This document shows positions 16,509 to 23,997 of a stretch of 59,744 bases of DNA, piece after piece. The DNA is from CAIKZD01 sp041675165 (GTDB lineage Bacteria; Patescibacteriota; Minisyncoccia; Moranbacterales; UBA2206): NCBI GenBank assembly GCA_041675165.1, contig JBAYUI010000004.1:1-59744 (forward strand). The letters are read 5' to 3'. Made by a program: the position numbers and the translations under genes. Every line of letters begins with the position of its first letter. Position 1 is the first letter of the stretch. Below the pieces are notes generated by a model that worked only from the letters and a program-made list of their open reading frames with translations, did no database searches and was not told the DNA's origin.

Positions 16509-17342
16509 TTATTTTCTCTTCGCCCTTCTCTTAATTATAAATTTATTGGTCTGCTTGTTCTTCTTCCGAGTTTTCTTTCCGAGTGCCGGCTTTCCCCAAG
16601 GGGTCTTTGGATGCTTGAGCCCGATCCCTTGACGGCCTTCGCCTCCACCGTGTGGATGATCTACAGGATTCATCGCACTACCACGCACTCCCGGCCGGAC
16701 GCCCATATGTCTTTTCCTTCCAGCTTTACCGACATTGATCGAGCTATGTTCAAAATTGCTCACTTGTCCTATGGTTGCAAAACAGTCGCTCTTCACCAAC
16801 CTGATCTCGCCTGAAGCCATCTTTATCTGGGCATTCTTTTCGTCCACAGCGGTCAAAATAGCCTTGGCTCCCGCGGTTCTGGCGATCTGCGCTCCGCGTC
16901 CAGGAAAAAATTCTACACTGGAAATGACTGTTCCTGCCGGAATGTTCTTTATTCTCGTCCGATTGCCTAACTCTATTGGCGCATTGTCTCCCGTCATTAT
17001 CTTGCTGCCTTCTTTCAGGCCGTCGGTCGCAAGGATATAGCGTTTCTCTCCATCGGCATATTTTATAAGAGCGATGAAACCGCTGCGGCATGGATCTCTT
17101 TCGATGGATGCGACCACACCTGGAATGTCCTTCTTGTCCTGCTTGAAATCAACCATTCGATAACGTTGTTTGTGGCCACCACCTTGATGACGGACAGAAA
17201 TCTTCCCGCCAGATCTTCCGGCCAAACTTTTTTTCTTCGCCAGAAGAGACTTCTCCGGTTTTTTCTTGGTCAAAAGAGAAGATTTCACGATAGACATGTT
17301 TCTTCTCCCTGCCGTATTCCTTTTATAAACTTTTATAGCCAT
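16509..17342 (-). CDS. rplB: 50S ribosomal protein L2
   Basis: 277 aa, full length. HQGGGHKQRYRMVDF, the SH3-like middle domain and GVRGSAMNPVDHPHGGGEG with the conserved histidine near the peptidyl-transferase centre are all present. A primary 23S rRNA binder needed for subunit association. Confidence 0.98.
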   Translation of the reverse strand: MAIKVYKRNTAGRRNMSIVKSSLLTKKKPEKSLLAKKKSLAGRSGGKISVRHQGGGHKQRYRMVDFKQDKKDIPGVVASIERDPCRSGFIALIKYADGEKRYILATDGLKEGSKIMTGDNAPIELGNRTRIKNIPAGTVISSVEFFPGRGAQIARTAGAKAILTAVDEKNAQIKMASGEIRLVKSDCFATIGQVSNFEHSSINVGKAGRKRHMGVRPGVRGSAMNPVDHPHGGGEGRQGIGLKHPKTPWGKPALGKKTRKKNKQTNKFIIKRRAKRK

Positions 17343-17366
17343 ATATTAGAAGCTTAACAACTTTTC

Positions 17367-17687
17367 TTATTTATTCCCGAACAGATCGATGCTCTCACCT
17401 TCCTTGACCGTCACGATCGCCTTTTTATAGCTGGCCGTTTTCCCTTCCACTCGTCCACGCATCCTTTTTTTGCCTCCGACATTGATCGTTCTGACAGAAA
17501 TAACTTTCACTTGATACAACGCTTCGATGGCTTTTTCCACCTGTTTTTTGGTCGCTTCGCGCGTCACTTTGAAAATATATTTGTTGAGTTCAGCAGCCGC
17601 CGTCGAAGCTTCCGTGATGAGCGGCGCGACTAGGACTCTTGAGGCGATATTCAAATCTGTAACTTTTTTTTCTTGGCTCATTTTCAT
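17367..17687 (-). CDS. rplW: 50S ribosomal protein L23
   Basis: 106 aa. VLVAPLITEASTAAAELNKYIFKV and VISVRTINVGGKKRMRGRV are typical. L23 sits at the tunnel exit and docks trigger factor. The second in-frame ATG (17681) may be the real start. Only 5 bp separate it from rplD. Confidence 0.95.
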   Translation of the reverse strand: MKMSQEKKVTDLNIASRVLVAPLITEASTAAAELNKYIFKVTREATKKQVEKAIEALYQVKVISVRTINVGGKKRMRGRVEGKTASYKKAIVTVKEGESIDLFGNK

Positions 17688-17692
17688 AATGA

Positions 17693-18328
17693 TTATTTTT
17701 TATCTTCGGCATACTTCTCTTCCAGATATTTCACCGACTCTTTCGACATAAGCAGATATTTATTGTTCAGCATATCCACGATATTCAACTGGGCCGTCAT
17801 AATGTTTTCCGCTTTGGCAATGTTCCGGCTGGCCATTCTGGCTTCTTTTTCCGCCGCAGAGAAAGACAAGAGGATCCGAGAAGCAATCTTCAACTTTGAA
17901 AGGGCCACCGCGACTGCTTTGGTCTTGTTGTCCTTAAATTCAAATTTGTCGATGATTTTCAATTCATTATCCTTGACCTTGCCGCTCAAGACCAATTTTA
18001 TCGCTTGCGTATTCATCTTCTTGTTGATTTTCTTTTTGAAATTGCGGTCATTTCTTGGTCCGAAAGCCACGCCTCCTTTTCTCCAAGTCGGAGTCCGCAC
18101 GGAACCGACGCGTGCTCGACCCGTACCTTTTTGTTTCCAAGGCTTGATTCCACTGCCCGCTCTTTCTCCACGATTCTTTGTGTGGGCCAACACTTGTCTT
18201 TGATTGGATTGGATGGAAACAAAAGCCTGCTGCACCAATTCGTCATTGGCTTTCACTCCGAAAACAGCCTCAGAAACTTCCATATCTTCCAGCTTTTTTC
18301 CTTCCAGATTGTAAACAGAAATTTTCAT
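17693..18328 (-). CDS. rplD: 50S ribosomal protein L4
   Basis: 211 aa. QRQVLAHTKNRGERAGSGIKPWKQKGTGRARVGS is spread over residues 62-95 and marks the tunnel-lining loop of L4. In enteric bacteria L4 represses the S10 operon; the structured rpsJ-rplC spacer here could be a target, but that is inference. Lies 6 bp after rplC. Confidence 0.97.
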   Translation of the reverse strand: MKISVYNLEGKKLEDMEVSEAVFGVKANDELVQQAFVSIQSNQRQVLAHTKNRGERAGSGIKPWKQKGTGRARVGSVRTPTWRKGGVAFGPRNDRNFKKKINKKMNTQAIKLVLSGKVKDNELKIIDKFEFKDNKTKAVAVALSKLKIASRILLSFSAAEKEARMASRNIAKAENIMTAQLNIVDMLNNKYLLMSKESVKYLEEKYAEDKK

Positions 18329-18334
18329 AATATT

Positions 18335-18892
18335 TTATTTAGCGCTTCTAATGGCTACGATATTTCCCAAAATCCCTGGCACCGCACCCTTCAATCCCAG
18401 AATTTTTTTCTCCGCATCCACTAGGACAACTTTGATATTTTTGCCAGTAGCCTGCACGCCTCCCATTCTGCCCGCCATCCTTTTTCCCTTCACCACATGC
18501 TCAGGAAAACCAGAACCGATCGCTCCGGGAGCACGCAGATCGTGCTTGTGACCATGCGTTTTCGGAGAACCGGCGAAACCGTGCCTCTTCACTACGCCCT
18601 GAAAACCTTTGGCTTTAGTTATTCCACTTACGCTGACAATATCTCCTTTTTCAAAAATTGAAACATCGATCGCATCACCTTCTTTCAGTTCGGTCTTTTC
18701 AATTCTGAATTCCTTCTTGAGAACTCTTTTCGCGGTCTTCTGAATTTCGATTTGCACCGCTTCATATTTGTCTTTTTCAGCGCTCCGAACCAAGCTGACG
18801 CGTGAACCGCACTCGATCAAAGTAACATTTTCGGCGCCGTCTTCACCGTAGATAGTTGTCATTCCTAATTTTTTACCGAGTATGAATTTCAT
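18335..18892 (-). CDS. rplC: 50S ribosomal protein L3
   Basis: 185 aa, a little shorter than the usual 205-210. FILGKKLGMTTIYGEDG, GITKAKGFQGVVKRHGFAG and the GHKHDLRAPGAIGSGFPEHV loop that reaches the peptidyl-transferase centre are present. It is preceded by a 133-bp structured leader rather than a tight junction with rpsJ. Confidence 0.96.
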   Translation of the reverse strand: MKFILGKKLGMTTIYGEDGAENVTLIECGSRVSLVRSAEKDKYEAVQIEIQKTAKRVLKKEFRIEKTELKEGDAIDVSIFEKGDIVSVSGITKAKGFQGVVKRHGFAGSPKTHGHKHDLRAPGAIGSGFPEHVVKGKRMAGRMGGVQATGKNIKVVLVDAEKKILGLKGAVPGILGNIVAIRSAK

Positions 18893-19025
18893 TTGATTGA
18901 GTTAAACGATTTCTGATAAATAAAAAATGGCTTTGACCAGCCAATGTCCCTGAAGGACTTCTGAGGCTAGTTCAGTATCCTGTCACTCGCAAGCAACGGG
19001 ACTTTAACTAGAATATTATGATTTC
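18893..19025 (-). promoter_or_regulatory. Structured leader with terminator-like hairpin between rpsJ and rplC
   Basis: On the minus strand TGGCT, a 6-nt loop and AGCCA are followed at once by TTTTTT (18922-18943). A second small hairpin with arms GTCC/GGAC sits just upstream (18946-18958). The gap is much longer than the other junctions inside the S10 cluster. It looks like an attenuator placed after rpsJ and before rplC. No promoter consensus was seen here. Confidence 0.5.
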
Positions 19026-19352
19026 TTACATTTTTATTTCTATATCCACTCCTGCCGGCAGATCCAGATTGATCAGGCTGTCGATCGTTTTCGGGGTCGG
19101 ACTGGTGATATCTATGAGCCGCTTATGGGTCCTCATTTCGTATTGATCCCGCGCGTCTTTGTGCTTGAATGTTGATCGGTTGACGGTGTATTTGCGTATC
19201 TCGGTCGGCAACGGAACAGGACCGGAAATTACGGCGCCCGATCTTTCTGCTGTATCAACAATAAGTTTGGCTGATTGATCGATTATCTTATGATCATACG
19301 CCTTGATCTTGATCCTGATTCTTGTTTTTACTTCTTCGGCCTGATTTGACAT
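19026..19352 (-). CDS. rpsJ: 30S ribosomal protein S10
   Basis: 108 aa. RIRIKIKAYDHKIIDQSAK, GPVPLPTEIRKYTVNRSTFKHKD and THKRLIDITSPTPKT identify S10 (also NusE in antitermination). Lies between tuf and rplC, with non-coding spacers on both sides (93 and 133 bp) that each hold a hairpin. Confidence 0.97.
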   Translation of the reverse strand: MSNQAEEVKTRIRIKIKAYDHKIIDQSAKLIVDTAERSGAVISGPVPLPTEIRKYTVNRSTFKHKDARDQYEMRTHKRLIDITSPTPKTIDSLINLDLPAGVDIEIKM

Positions 19353-19409
19353 TGATTTGTATTTATTGGAACAAATAACTACTTATGAGGAAATAACTTC
19401 ACTCTATAA

Positions 19410-19433
19410 ACCAGTCAGTCGCGACTGACTGGT
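19410..19433. repeat. Perfect 24-bp palindrome in the tuf-rpsJ spacer
   Basis: Arm ACCAGTCAGTCG (19410-19421) is followed without a gap by its exact complement (19422-19433). It starts 12 bp after the tuf stop on the minus strand. No T-run follows in that direction, so it may act as an mRNA 3'-end stabiliser, processing site or protein-binding dyad rather than a terminator. Confidence 0.8.
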
Positions 19434-19445
19434 CAAAGAATAATC

Positions 19446-20639
19446 TTATTTCAATATTTTGGTAGCAACTCCGGCACCGACTGTGCGTCCGCCTTCTCGA
19501 ATGGCAAAACGCATACCTTCTTCCATAGCGACAGGCGCTCCCAAAACGACTTTGAAACTAACAGTGTCTCCCGGCATAACCATTTCAGTTCCTTCCGGTA
19601 ACATCACTTCTCCCGTCACATCAGTTGTTCGGATATAGAATTGAGGTTTGTATCCTTTGAAAAATGGAGTGTGTCTTCCGCCTTCTTCTTTGTTCAAGAT
19701 ATACACTTCACATTCGAATTCGGTGTGAGGAGTGATGGAACCCGGCTTGGCCAAGACCTGACCTCTTTCCACGTCTTCCTTTTTGGTTCCGCGGAGAAGA
19801 ATTCCAGCATTATCTCCAGCCTGACCCTTATCCAAAGTCTTGTTGAACATTTCGATGCCCGTTACCACAGTTTTAGTGGTGGCTCTGAGTCCGACAATTT
19901 CCACTTCGCTATTGACGTTGATTTCACCTCTTTCAATCCTTCCTGTCACCACCGTTCCACGGCCTTCGATAGAAAAGATATCTTCGATCGGCATCAAAAA
20001 TGGCTTGTCAGTTTCTCTGACCGGTTCTGGAATTTTTTCATCCAAGGCGGCCATCAGTTCAAGGATCGGCTTGGCTGCTTCTTCATCGGCTGATTTTGCT
20101 TCCAACGCTTTTAAAGCGCTGCCTCTTATGACCTTAGCATTGTCTCCATCAAATTCATATTTGGTCAAAAGTTCTCGCACTTCCGCTTCCACCAATTCTA
20201 CGAGTTCAGGATCATCCACCATATCCACCTTATTGAGGAACACTACGATTTCCGGCACACCCACTTGATGAGCGAGCAAGATGTGTTCGCGAGTCTGAGG
20301 CATCGGGCCGTCAGTCGCCGCCACCACGATAATTGCGCCGTCCATCTGAGCGGCACCCGTAATCATATTTTTGATATAGTCAGCATGTCCTGGGCAGTCA
20401 ACGTGAGCATAATGTCTCTTGTCTGTTTCATATTCACAATGAGCAGTCGCGATGGTGATGCCGCGTTCCTTTTCTTCCGGTGCCTTGTCGATTTCATCGA
20501 TGCCCTTTTCCTTAGCCTGTCCCTTGAACGCCAAGACGTGCAAAATTGCCGCGGTCAACGTGGTTTTGCCATGATCAACGTGTCCGATGGTACCGACGTT
20601 GACATGAGGCTTGGTTCTTTCGAATTTTTCTGCTGCCAT
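19446..20639 (-). CDS. tuf: Elongation factor Tu
   Basis: 397 aa from MAAEKFERTKPHVNVG; a frame up to 20705 adds a leader that does not fit the family. GTPase motifs GHVDHGKT, DCPGHADY and NKVDMVDD are present, with domains 2 and 3 complete to the C-terminus. Delivers aminoacyl-tRNA to the ribosome. It is separated from fusA by four genes, whereas in the common str order fusA and tuf are adjacent. Confidence 0.98.
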   Translation of the reverse strand: MAAEKFERTKPHVNVGTIGHVDHGKTTLTAAILHVLAFKGQAKEKGIDEIDKAPEEKERGITIATAHCEYETDKRHYAHVDCPGHADYIKNMITGAAQMDGAIIVVAATDGPMPQTREHILLAHQVGVPEIVVFLNKVDMVDDPELVELVEAEVRELLTKYEFDGDNAKVIRGSALKALEAKSADEEAAKPILELMAALDEKIPEPVRETDKPFLMPIEDIFSIEGRGTVVTGRIERGEINVNSEVEIVGLRATTKTVVTGIEMFNKTLDKGQAGDNAGILLRGTKKEDVERGQVLAKPGSITPHTEFECEVYILNKEEGGRHTPFFKGYKPQFYIRTTDVTGEVMLPEGTEMVMPGDTVSFKVVLGAPVAMEEGMRFAIREGGRTVGAGVATKILK

Positions 20640-20817
20640 AGTTTTATCTTTTTTCGCTTCCTCCGCGTATCCGCCGATAAGGCGGTAAATTCCGGAATAA
20701 AACACCGGATTCGCGAAACTTGGCGAATTTTTATTGTTATTAAATTATTGCAATTATTACAAAATTCAGTCTACTCTTCTTTTCTTTTTTTAGCAAGATT
20801 ATCCCCCTGTGGATATC

Positions 20818-21099
20818 TTATTGAACGGTTTTTTCATACCTGATCTCTTCGGCCTTCTCTTCTCCGAGTTCTGCTAGGTCCATATCCGCCACTTTCTCCT
20901 CTTCTTGGATCACTTTCCAACTGGCAATATCATTGTTAATCTTATCAATCAATTCCTGCTTTGTCAAGCCCTCCACACCTTCTTTCTTGATTTTCCTGAA
21001 TTCCTTCAGGCTGAGCAGGACAAAATATTGATTTTGGTCTTTGAGTACCGCTTTTCCGCCGAGCAGTTCCAACGCTTCTTTGAGCTTTTCATCAAGCAT
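20818..21099 (-). CDS. Small acidic protein, unknown function
   Basis: 93 aa. The N-terminal half (DEKLKEALELLGGKAVLKDQ, FVLLSLKEFRKIKK) looks helical and well folded; the C-terminal third is rich in Glu/Lys (EEEKVADMDLAELGEEKAEE). No family recognised. It precedes tuf, with a 178-bp gap to the tuf start that includes a TTCGC...GCGAA hairpin. It may be cotranscribed with the oxidoreductase upstream (64-bp gap). Confidence 0.7.
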   Translation of the reverse strand: MLDEKLKEALELLGGKAVLKDQNQYFVLLSLKEFRKIKKEGVEGLTKQELIDKINNDIASWKVIQEEEKVADMDLAELGEEKAEEIRYEKTVQ

Positions 21100-21163
21100 A
21101 ATTTTGAAAAAGTAATTTTCTTTTTATACTATAGATAGATATTAACTGAATAATAATATTGTG

Positions 21164-22492
21164 TCAAATATTTAAGGATATTTTATTCTTTCCAACGCAA
21201 GCTGTCCCCGCCGCATACCCCGTACTCCAGCAGATCTGCAGATTATACCCGCCCGTCGGACCGTCGAGATCCAGCACTTCTCCAGCTAGATATAAATTAG
21301 TCACAATTTTCGAACGCATAGTCTTCGGCTCGACTTCGACCAGATCCACCCCGCCGCGGGTCACCATAGCTTGGTCAAAGCCGGTGTTGCCGATGACCGT
21401 CAAGCGTAAATCTTTCAACAAATTTACAAGCTTAGTCCGCTCAAATTTTGTGATGACATTGATTTTTTTCTCCTCTGGAATGTCTGCTAACCGTAAAATG
21501 ACTTTTGCCAATTTAGGCGGCAACAATTCCGGCAAATAATTAATGATGTCCTTATTGGCGTATTTTATAAAAGCTTTTTGCAAAAGCGCATCCAATTCTT
21601 TCCTATCCATTTCCGGTTTTAGGTCTATAGAAATGCCAAATTTATCCTGGCTATTTTCCAACTCTGTTAAATTTCGACTGAGATTCAGAATGGCCGGACC
21701 GCTCAGACCGAAATGGGTGAAAATTATGTCACCCATTAAAACGTGATCCGTAAAGACGCGATTAATCGCGTCTCTACGTTGCAATAGACTAACCTTAACA
21801 TTCTCCAAGCTCACGCCCTGCACTTCTTTCACCCATTTTTCCTGAATTTTTATAGGCACCAACATCGGCATTGGCGTGATAATTTTATGTCCACATTCGC
21901 ACGCCCATTGGTAGCCATCGCCAGTTGAGCCGGTCGTCGGATAAGACGCCCCGCCCGTAGCCAAGATGAATTTTTTAGCACGGATGATTTTATCAGCGAG
22001 CCGTACGCCCACGATTCTTTTTCCATCACTATCTTCTGAAAATTCAAAACCCAAAACCGCCGTACCCAATGAAATTTCTACTTTATTTTTTTGTAAATAA
22101 TTTTTGAGCGCGCGGAGCACATCCATCGCTTTATCGCTCACTGGAAAAACCCGTCCGTCTGCTTCGATTTTGGTTGGCACTTTTCGTTCGGCCAAAAATT
22201 CCAACATATCTTCCGGCCCAAAAAGACTGAGAGATGAAAAAAGAAATTTCCCCTTCTGGCCAATTTTGGCCACCAATTTTTTGTCGTCAAATTCCGCCTG
22301 CGTCACATTGCATCGCCCGCCACCCGTCATCAAAAGTTTATTGCCCAATGTTTCATTTTTTTCCACCAAAAGAACGCGAGCACCCAATTCAGCCGCCCGT
22401 CCCGCCGCCATCATCCCAGAGGGCCCGCCCCCGATGACCACCACGTCATATTTCTGAAAATTATTCTTTCCAGTTGAAGTTATTTTTGCCAT
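21164..22492 (-). CDS. HI0933/BaiN-family FAD-dependent oxidoreductase
   Basis: 442 aa from MAKITSTGKNN; a longer start at 22546 would overlap the Nudix gene. The N-terminal dinucleotide motif VVVIGGGPSGMMAAGRAAELG is followed by VEKNETLGNKLLMTGGGRCNVTQ, a signature of this family. The C-terminus LDLDGPTGGYNLQICWSTGYAAG is the second FAD-binding segment. Family members are flavoproteins often annotated as aminoacetone oxidase-like; the substrate here is unknown. Stop of the Nudix gene lies 25 bp upstream. Confidence 0.9.
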   Translation of the reverse strand: MAKITSTGKNNFQKYDVVVIGGGPSGMMAAGRAAELGARVLLVEKNETLGNKLLMTGGGRCNVTQAEFDDKKLVAKIGQKGKFLFSSLSLFGPEDMLEFLAERKVPTKIEADGRVFPVSDKAMDVLRALKNYLQKNKVEISLGTAVLGFEFSEDSDGKRIVGVRLADKIIRAKKFILATGGASYPTTGSTGDGYQWACECGHKIITPMPMLVPIKIQEKWVKEVQGVSLENVKVSLLQRRDAINRVFTDHVLMGDIIFTHFGLSGPAILNLSRNLTELENSQDKFGISIDLKPEMDRKELDALLQKAFIKYANKDIINYLPELLPPKLAKVILRLADIPEEKKINVITKFERTKLVNLLKDLRLTVIGNTGFDQAMVTRGGVDLVEVEPKTMRSKIVTNLYLAGEVLDLDGPTGGYNLQICWSTGYAAGTACVGKNKISLNI

Positions 22493-22517
22493 AGCTATAA
22501 TTCTATATACTAAACCA

Positions 22518-22931
22518 TTACAACATTTCCAAATATTCCCGCGCACTGAAAAGCAGATCCATTCCGAACAGCTCCTCTTTTTTCACCCAGCGCAGCTCTT
22601 TGATCTTCTCTTCCCTGTTTTGCAATTCACCTGACGTCGCCTGGCAAACATAACAGAAAAGCAAAGTATGTTGGAAAAGCCCCGGCAATTCCCAGTTTTT
22701 ACAGATACTTTTGGGCAGCAATTTTTCCACCACAACCCCAAGCCCCGTTTCCTCTTCAATTTCACGGGTCAGTGTTTCTTCCAATGATTCGCCCACCTCA
22801 TTCTTACCGCCGACCAAATCCCATTTGAGATGCGCCCCGGGAAATTTCGGATCATTGCGAAGAGACAGCAGCACTTCGCCCTGCTCGTTTTCAATAATGC
22901 CCAAAACTACAATGATTGATTTTTTCTCCAT
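22518..22931 (-). CDS. Nudix hydrolase
   Basis: 137 aa. A full Nudix box begins at GGKNEVGESLEETL and ends in REIEEETGL (residues about 41-64), giving the GX5EX7REUXEEXGU pattern for divalent-metal hydrolysis of nucleoside diphosphate-X substrates. The substrate (for example an oxidised nucleotide) cannot be read from sequence. Lies between the Bro-N gene and the FAD oxidoreductase on the same strand. Confidence 0.9.
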   Translation of the reverse strand: MEKKSIIVVLGIIENEQGEVLLSLRNDPKFPGAHLKWDLVGGKNEVGESLEETLTREIEEETGLGVVVEKLLPKSICKNWELPGLFQHTLLFCYVCQATSGELQNREEKIKELRWVKKEELFGMDLLFSAREYLEML

Positions 22932-22971
22932 GCATCAATTGTTTCACGAAAGAGAGGGATTGTAAAATTTT

Positions 22972-23820
22972 TTATTTCAACTTTTCCATCTTCCTCTTCG
23001 CCAAAAAATTCTTATTTGAAATCACTTTCCGTCCCGTTCTTTTTTCCAAATCAACCCTGGCTCTTTTGGCCACGCCGCCACCCTTTTTCCCAGCAACTTT
23101 ATTTTCTTCCAAACCTTCGGATATTTCCACTTCGGCGATTTGACGAGTGGACATTTCGGCGAGCGCCGTGAAAATTAGTTCTGCCTCGCTCATATGGTCA
23201 CGTAAGTTTTGCGTTTTCAATCCTTTCAAATTTTTATGCTCTTTAACTGTCAGCTCCGACCATTCCTTGTGAATGATGTTGGTGAGAATAGCAAACTCAT
23301 CTTTTTCTTTGACACCGTGACCACTCCAATAATCCGTCAATTTATTTCTCGTCTCCTGACCCATCATCCTTTGTTGGATCCATTTCTGGCTGCGCCCATG
23401 CTTCTGCCAATTCTCCCGCGCGCGGTTCAAAGACTTTTCCGGATCGGACATTTCCTGGATCCTTTCATAACCAACCTTGGCCAACCACAGCTTGATAGGT
23501 TCGGCCTTTTTAGATGGAACTGATTGGATCAGGCGTAAGATAGTTTCTGGACTAGCAGCATCAGTCTCCCTCATTTTTCCGTCTTGCGCCATCATTTTCA
23601 ACCGGTGACAATTTGTCACCACTTCACTCCCTTCGTTTTTAAGCCTTTCCGTTAACTTGTTCCAATATTTTCTGGCTGTTTGAAAATCATCTTCTTCTAA
23701 GAGTACACGAATTATATCTACCACCGAAAAATACCACACTTCCAATATTTCATCCCAAACCCTGCGAATCTCCTTCCCTTCAAAAATGGCTAATGAATTA
23801 TTTTTGTTTTTCTTTCGCAT
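22972..23820 (-). CDS. Bro-N domain protein (phage antirepressor / DinD-like)
   Basis: 282 aa. The N-terminus (KEIRRVWDEILEVWYFSVVDII, then ARKYWNKLTERLKNEG) is the Bro-N DNA-binding domain found in phage antirepressors. The rest matches the long bacterial form with KAEPIKLWLAKVGYERIQEM, GHGVKEKDEFAILTNII and GLKTQNLRDHMSEAELIF, related to DNA-damage-inducible DinD. The C-terminus ends in a conserved GRKVISNKNFL. Probably domesticated or carried from a mobile element. It sits just after the fusA terminator, interrupting the usual fusA-tuf adjacency. Confidence 0.85.
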   Translation of the reverse strand: MRKKNKNNSLAIFEGKEIRRVWDEILEVWYFSVVDIIRVLLEEDDFQTARKYWNKLTERLKNEGSEVVTNCHRLKMMAQDGKMRETDAASPETILRLIQSVPSKKAEPIKLWLAKVGYERIQEMSDPEKSLNRARENWQKHGRSQKWIQQRMMGQETRNKLTDYWSGHGVKEKDEFAILTNIIHKEWSELTVKEHKNLKGLKTQNLRDHMSEAELIFTALAEMSTRQIAEVEISEGLEENKVAGKKGGGVAKRARVDLEKRTGRKVISNKNFLAKRKMEKLK

Positions 23821-23907
23821 AATTTTAACGCTATTGATTATACTGATATCATATCATTATAGCCAATCCCTGTCCATATCTTAGCTGTGGATAAAATTGC
23901 TAAAACA

Positions 23908-23942
23908 AAAACAGCCTCGCATTTCTGCCAGGCTGTTTTTTA
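23908..23942 (-). terminator. Terminator after fusA (bidirectional shape)
   Basis: Arms AACAGCCT (23910-23917) and AGGCTGTT (23930-23937). A-run on one side and T-run on the other allow termination in both directions. It ends the rpsL-rpsG-fusA transcript 56 bp past the fusA stop. Confidence 0.85.
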
Positions 23943-23997
23943 TGTTGAAGATATCTATTCTCTAATGACTATTGACCGATATGACCGATGACCGAAC

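Noticed and set aside
20639..20705. Longer EF-Tu start
   Set aside because: The 22 extra residues are not in any EF-Tu pattern and include an untranslated leader hairpin region.
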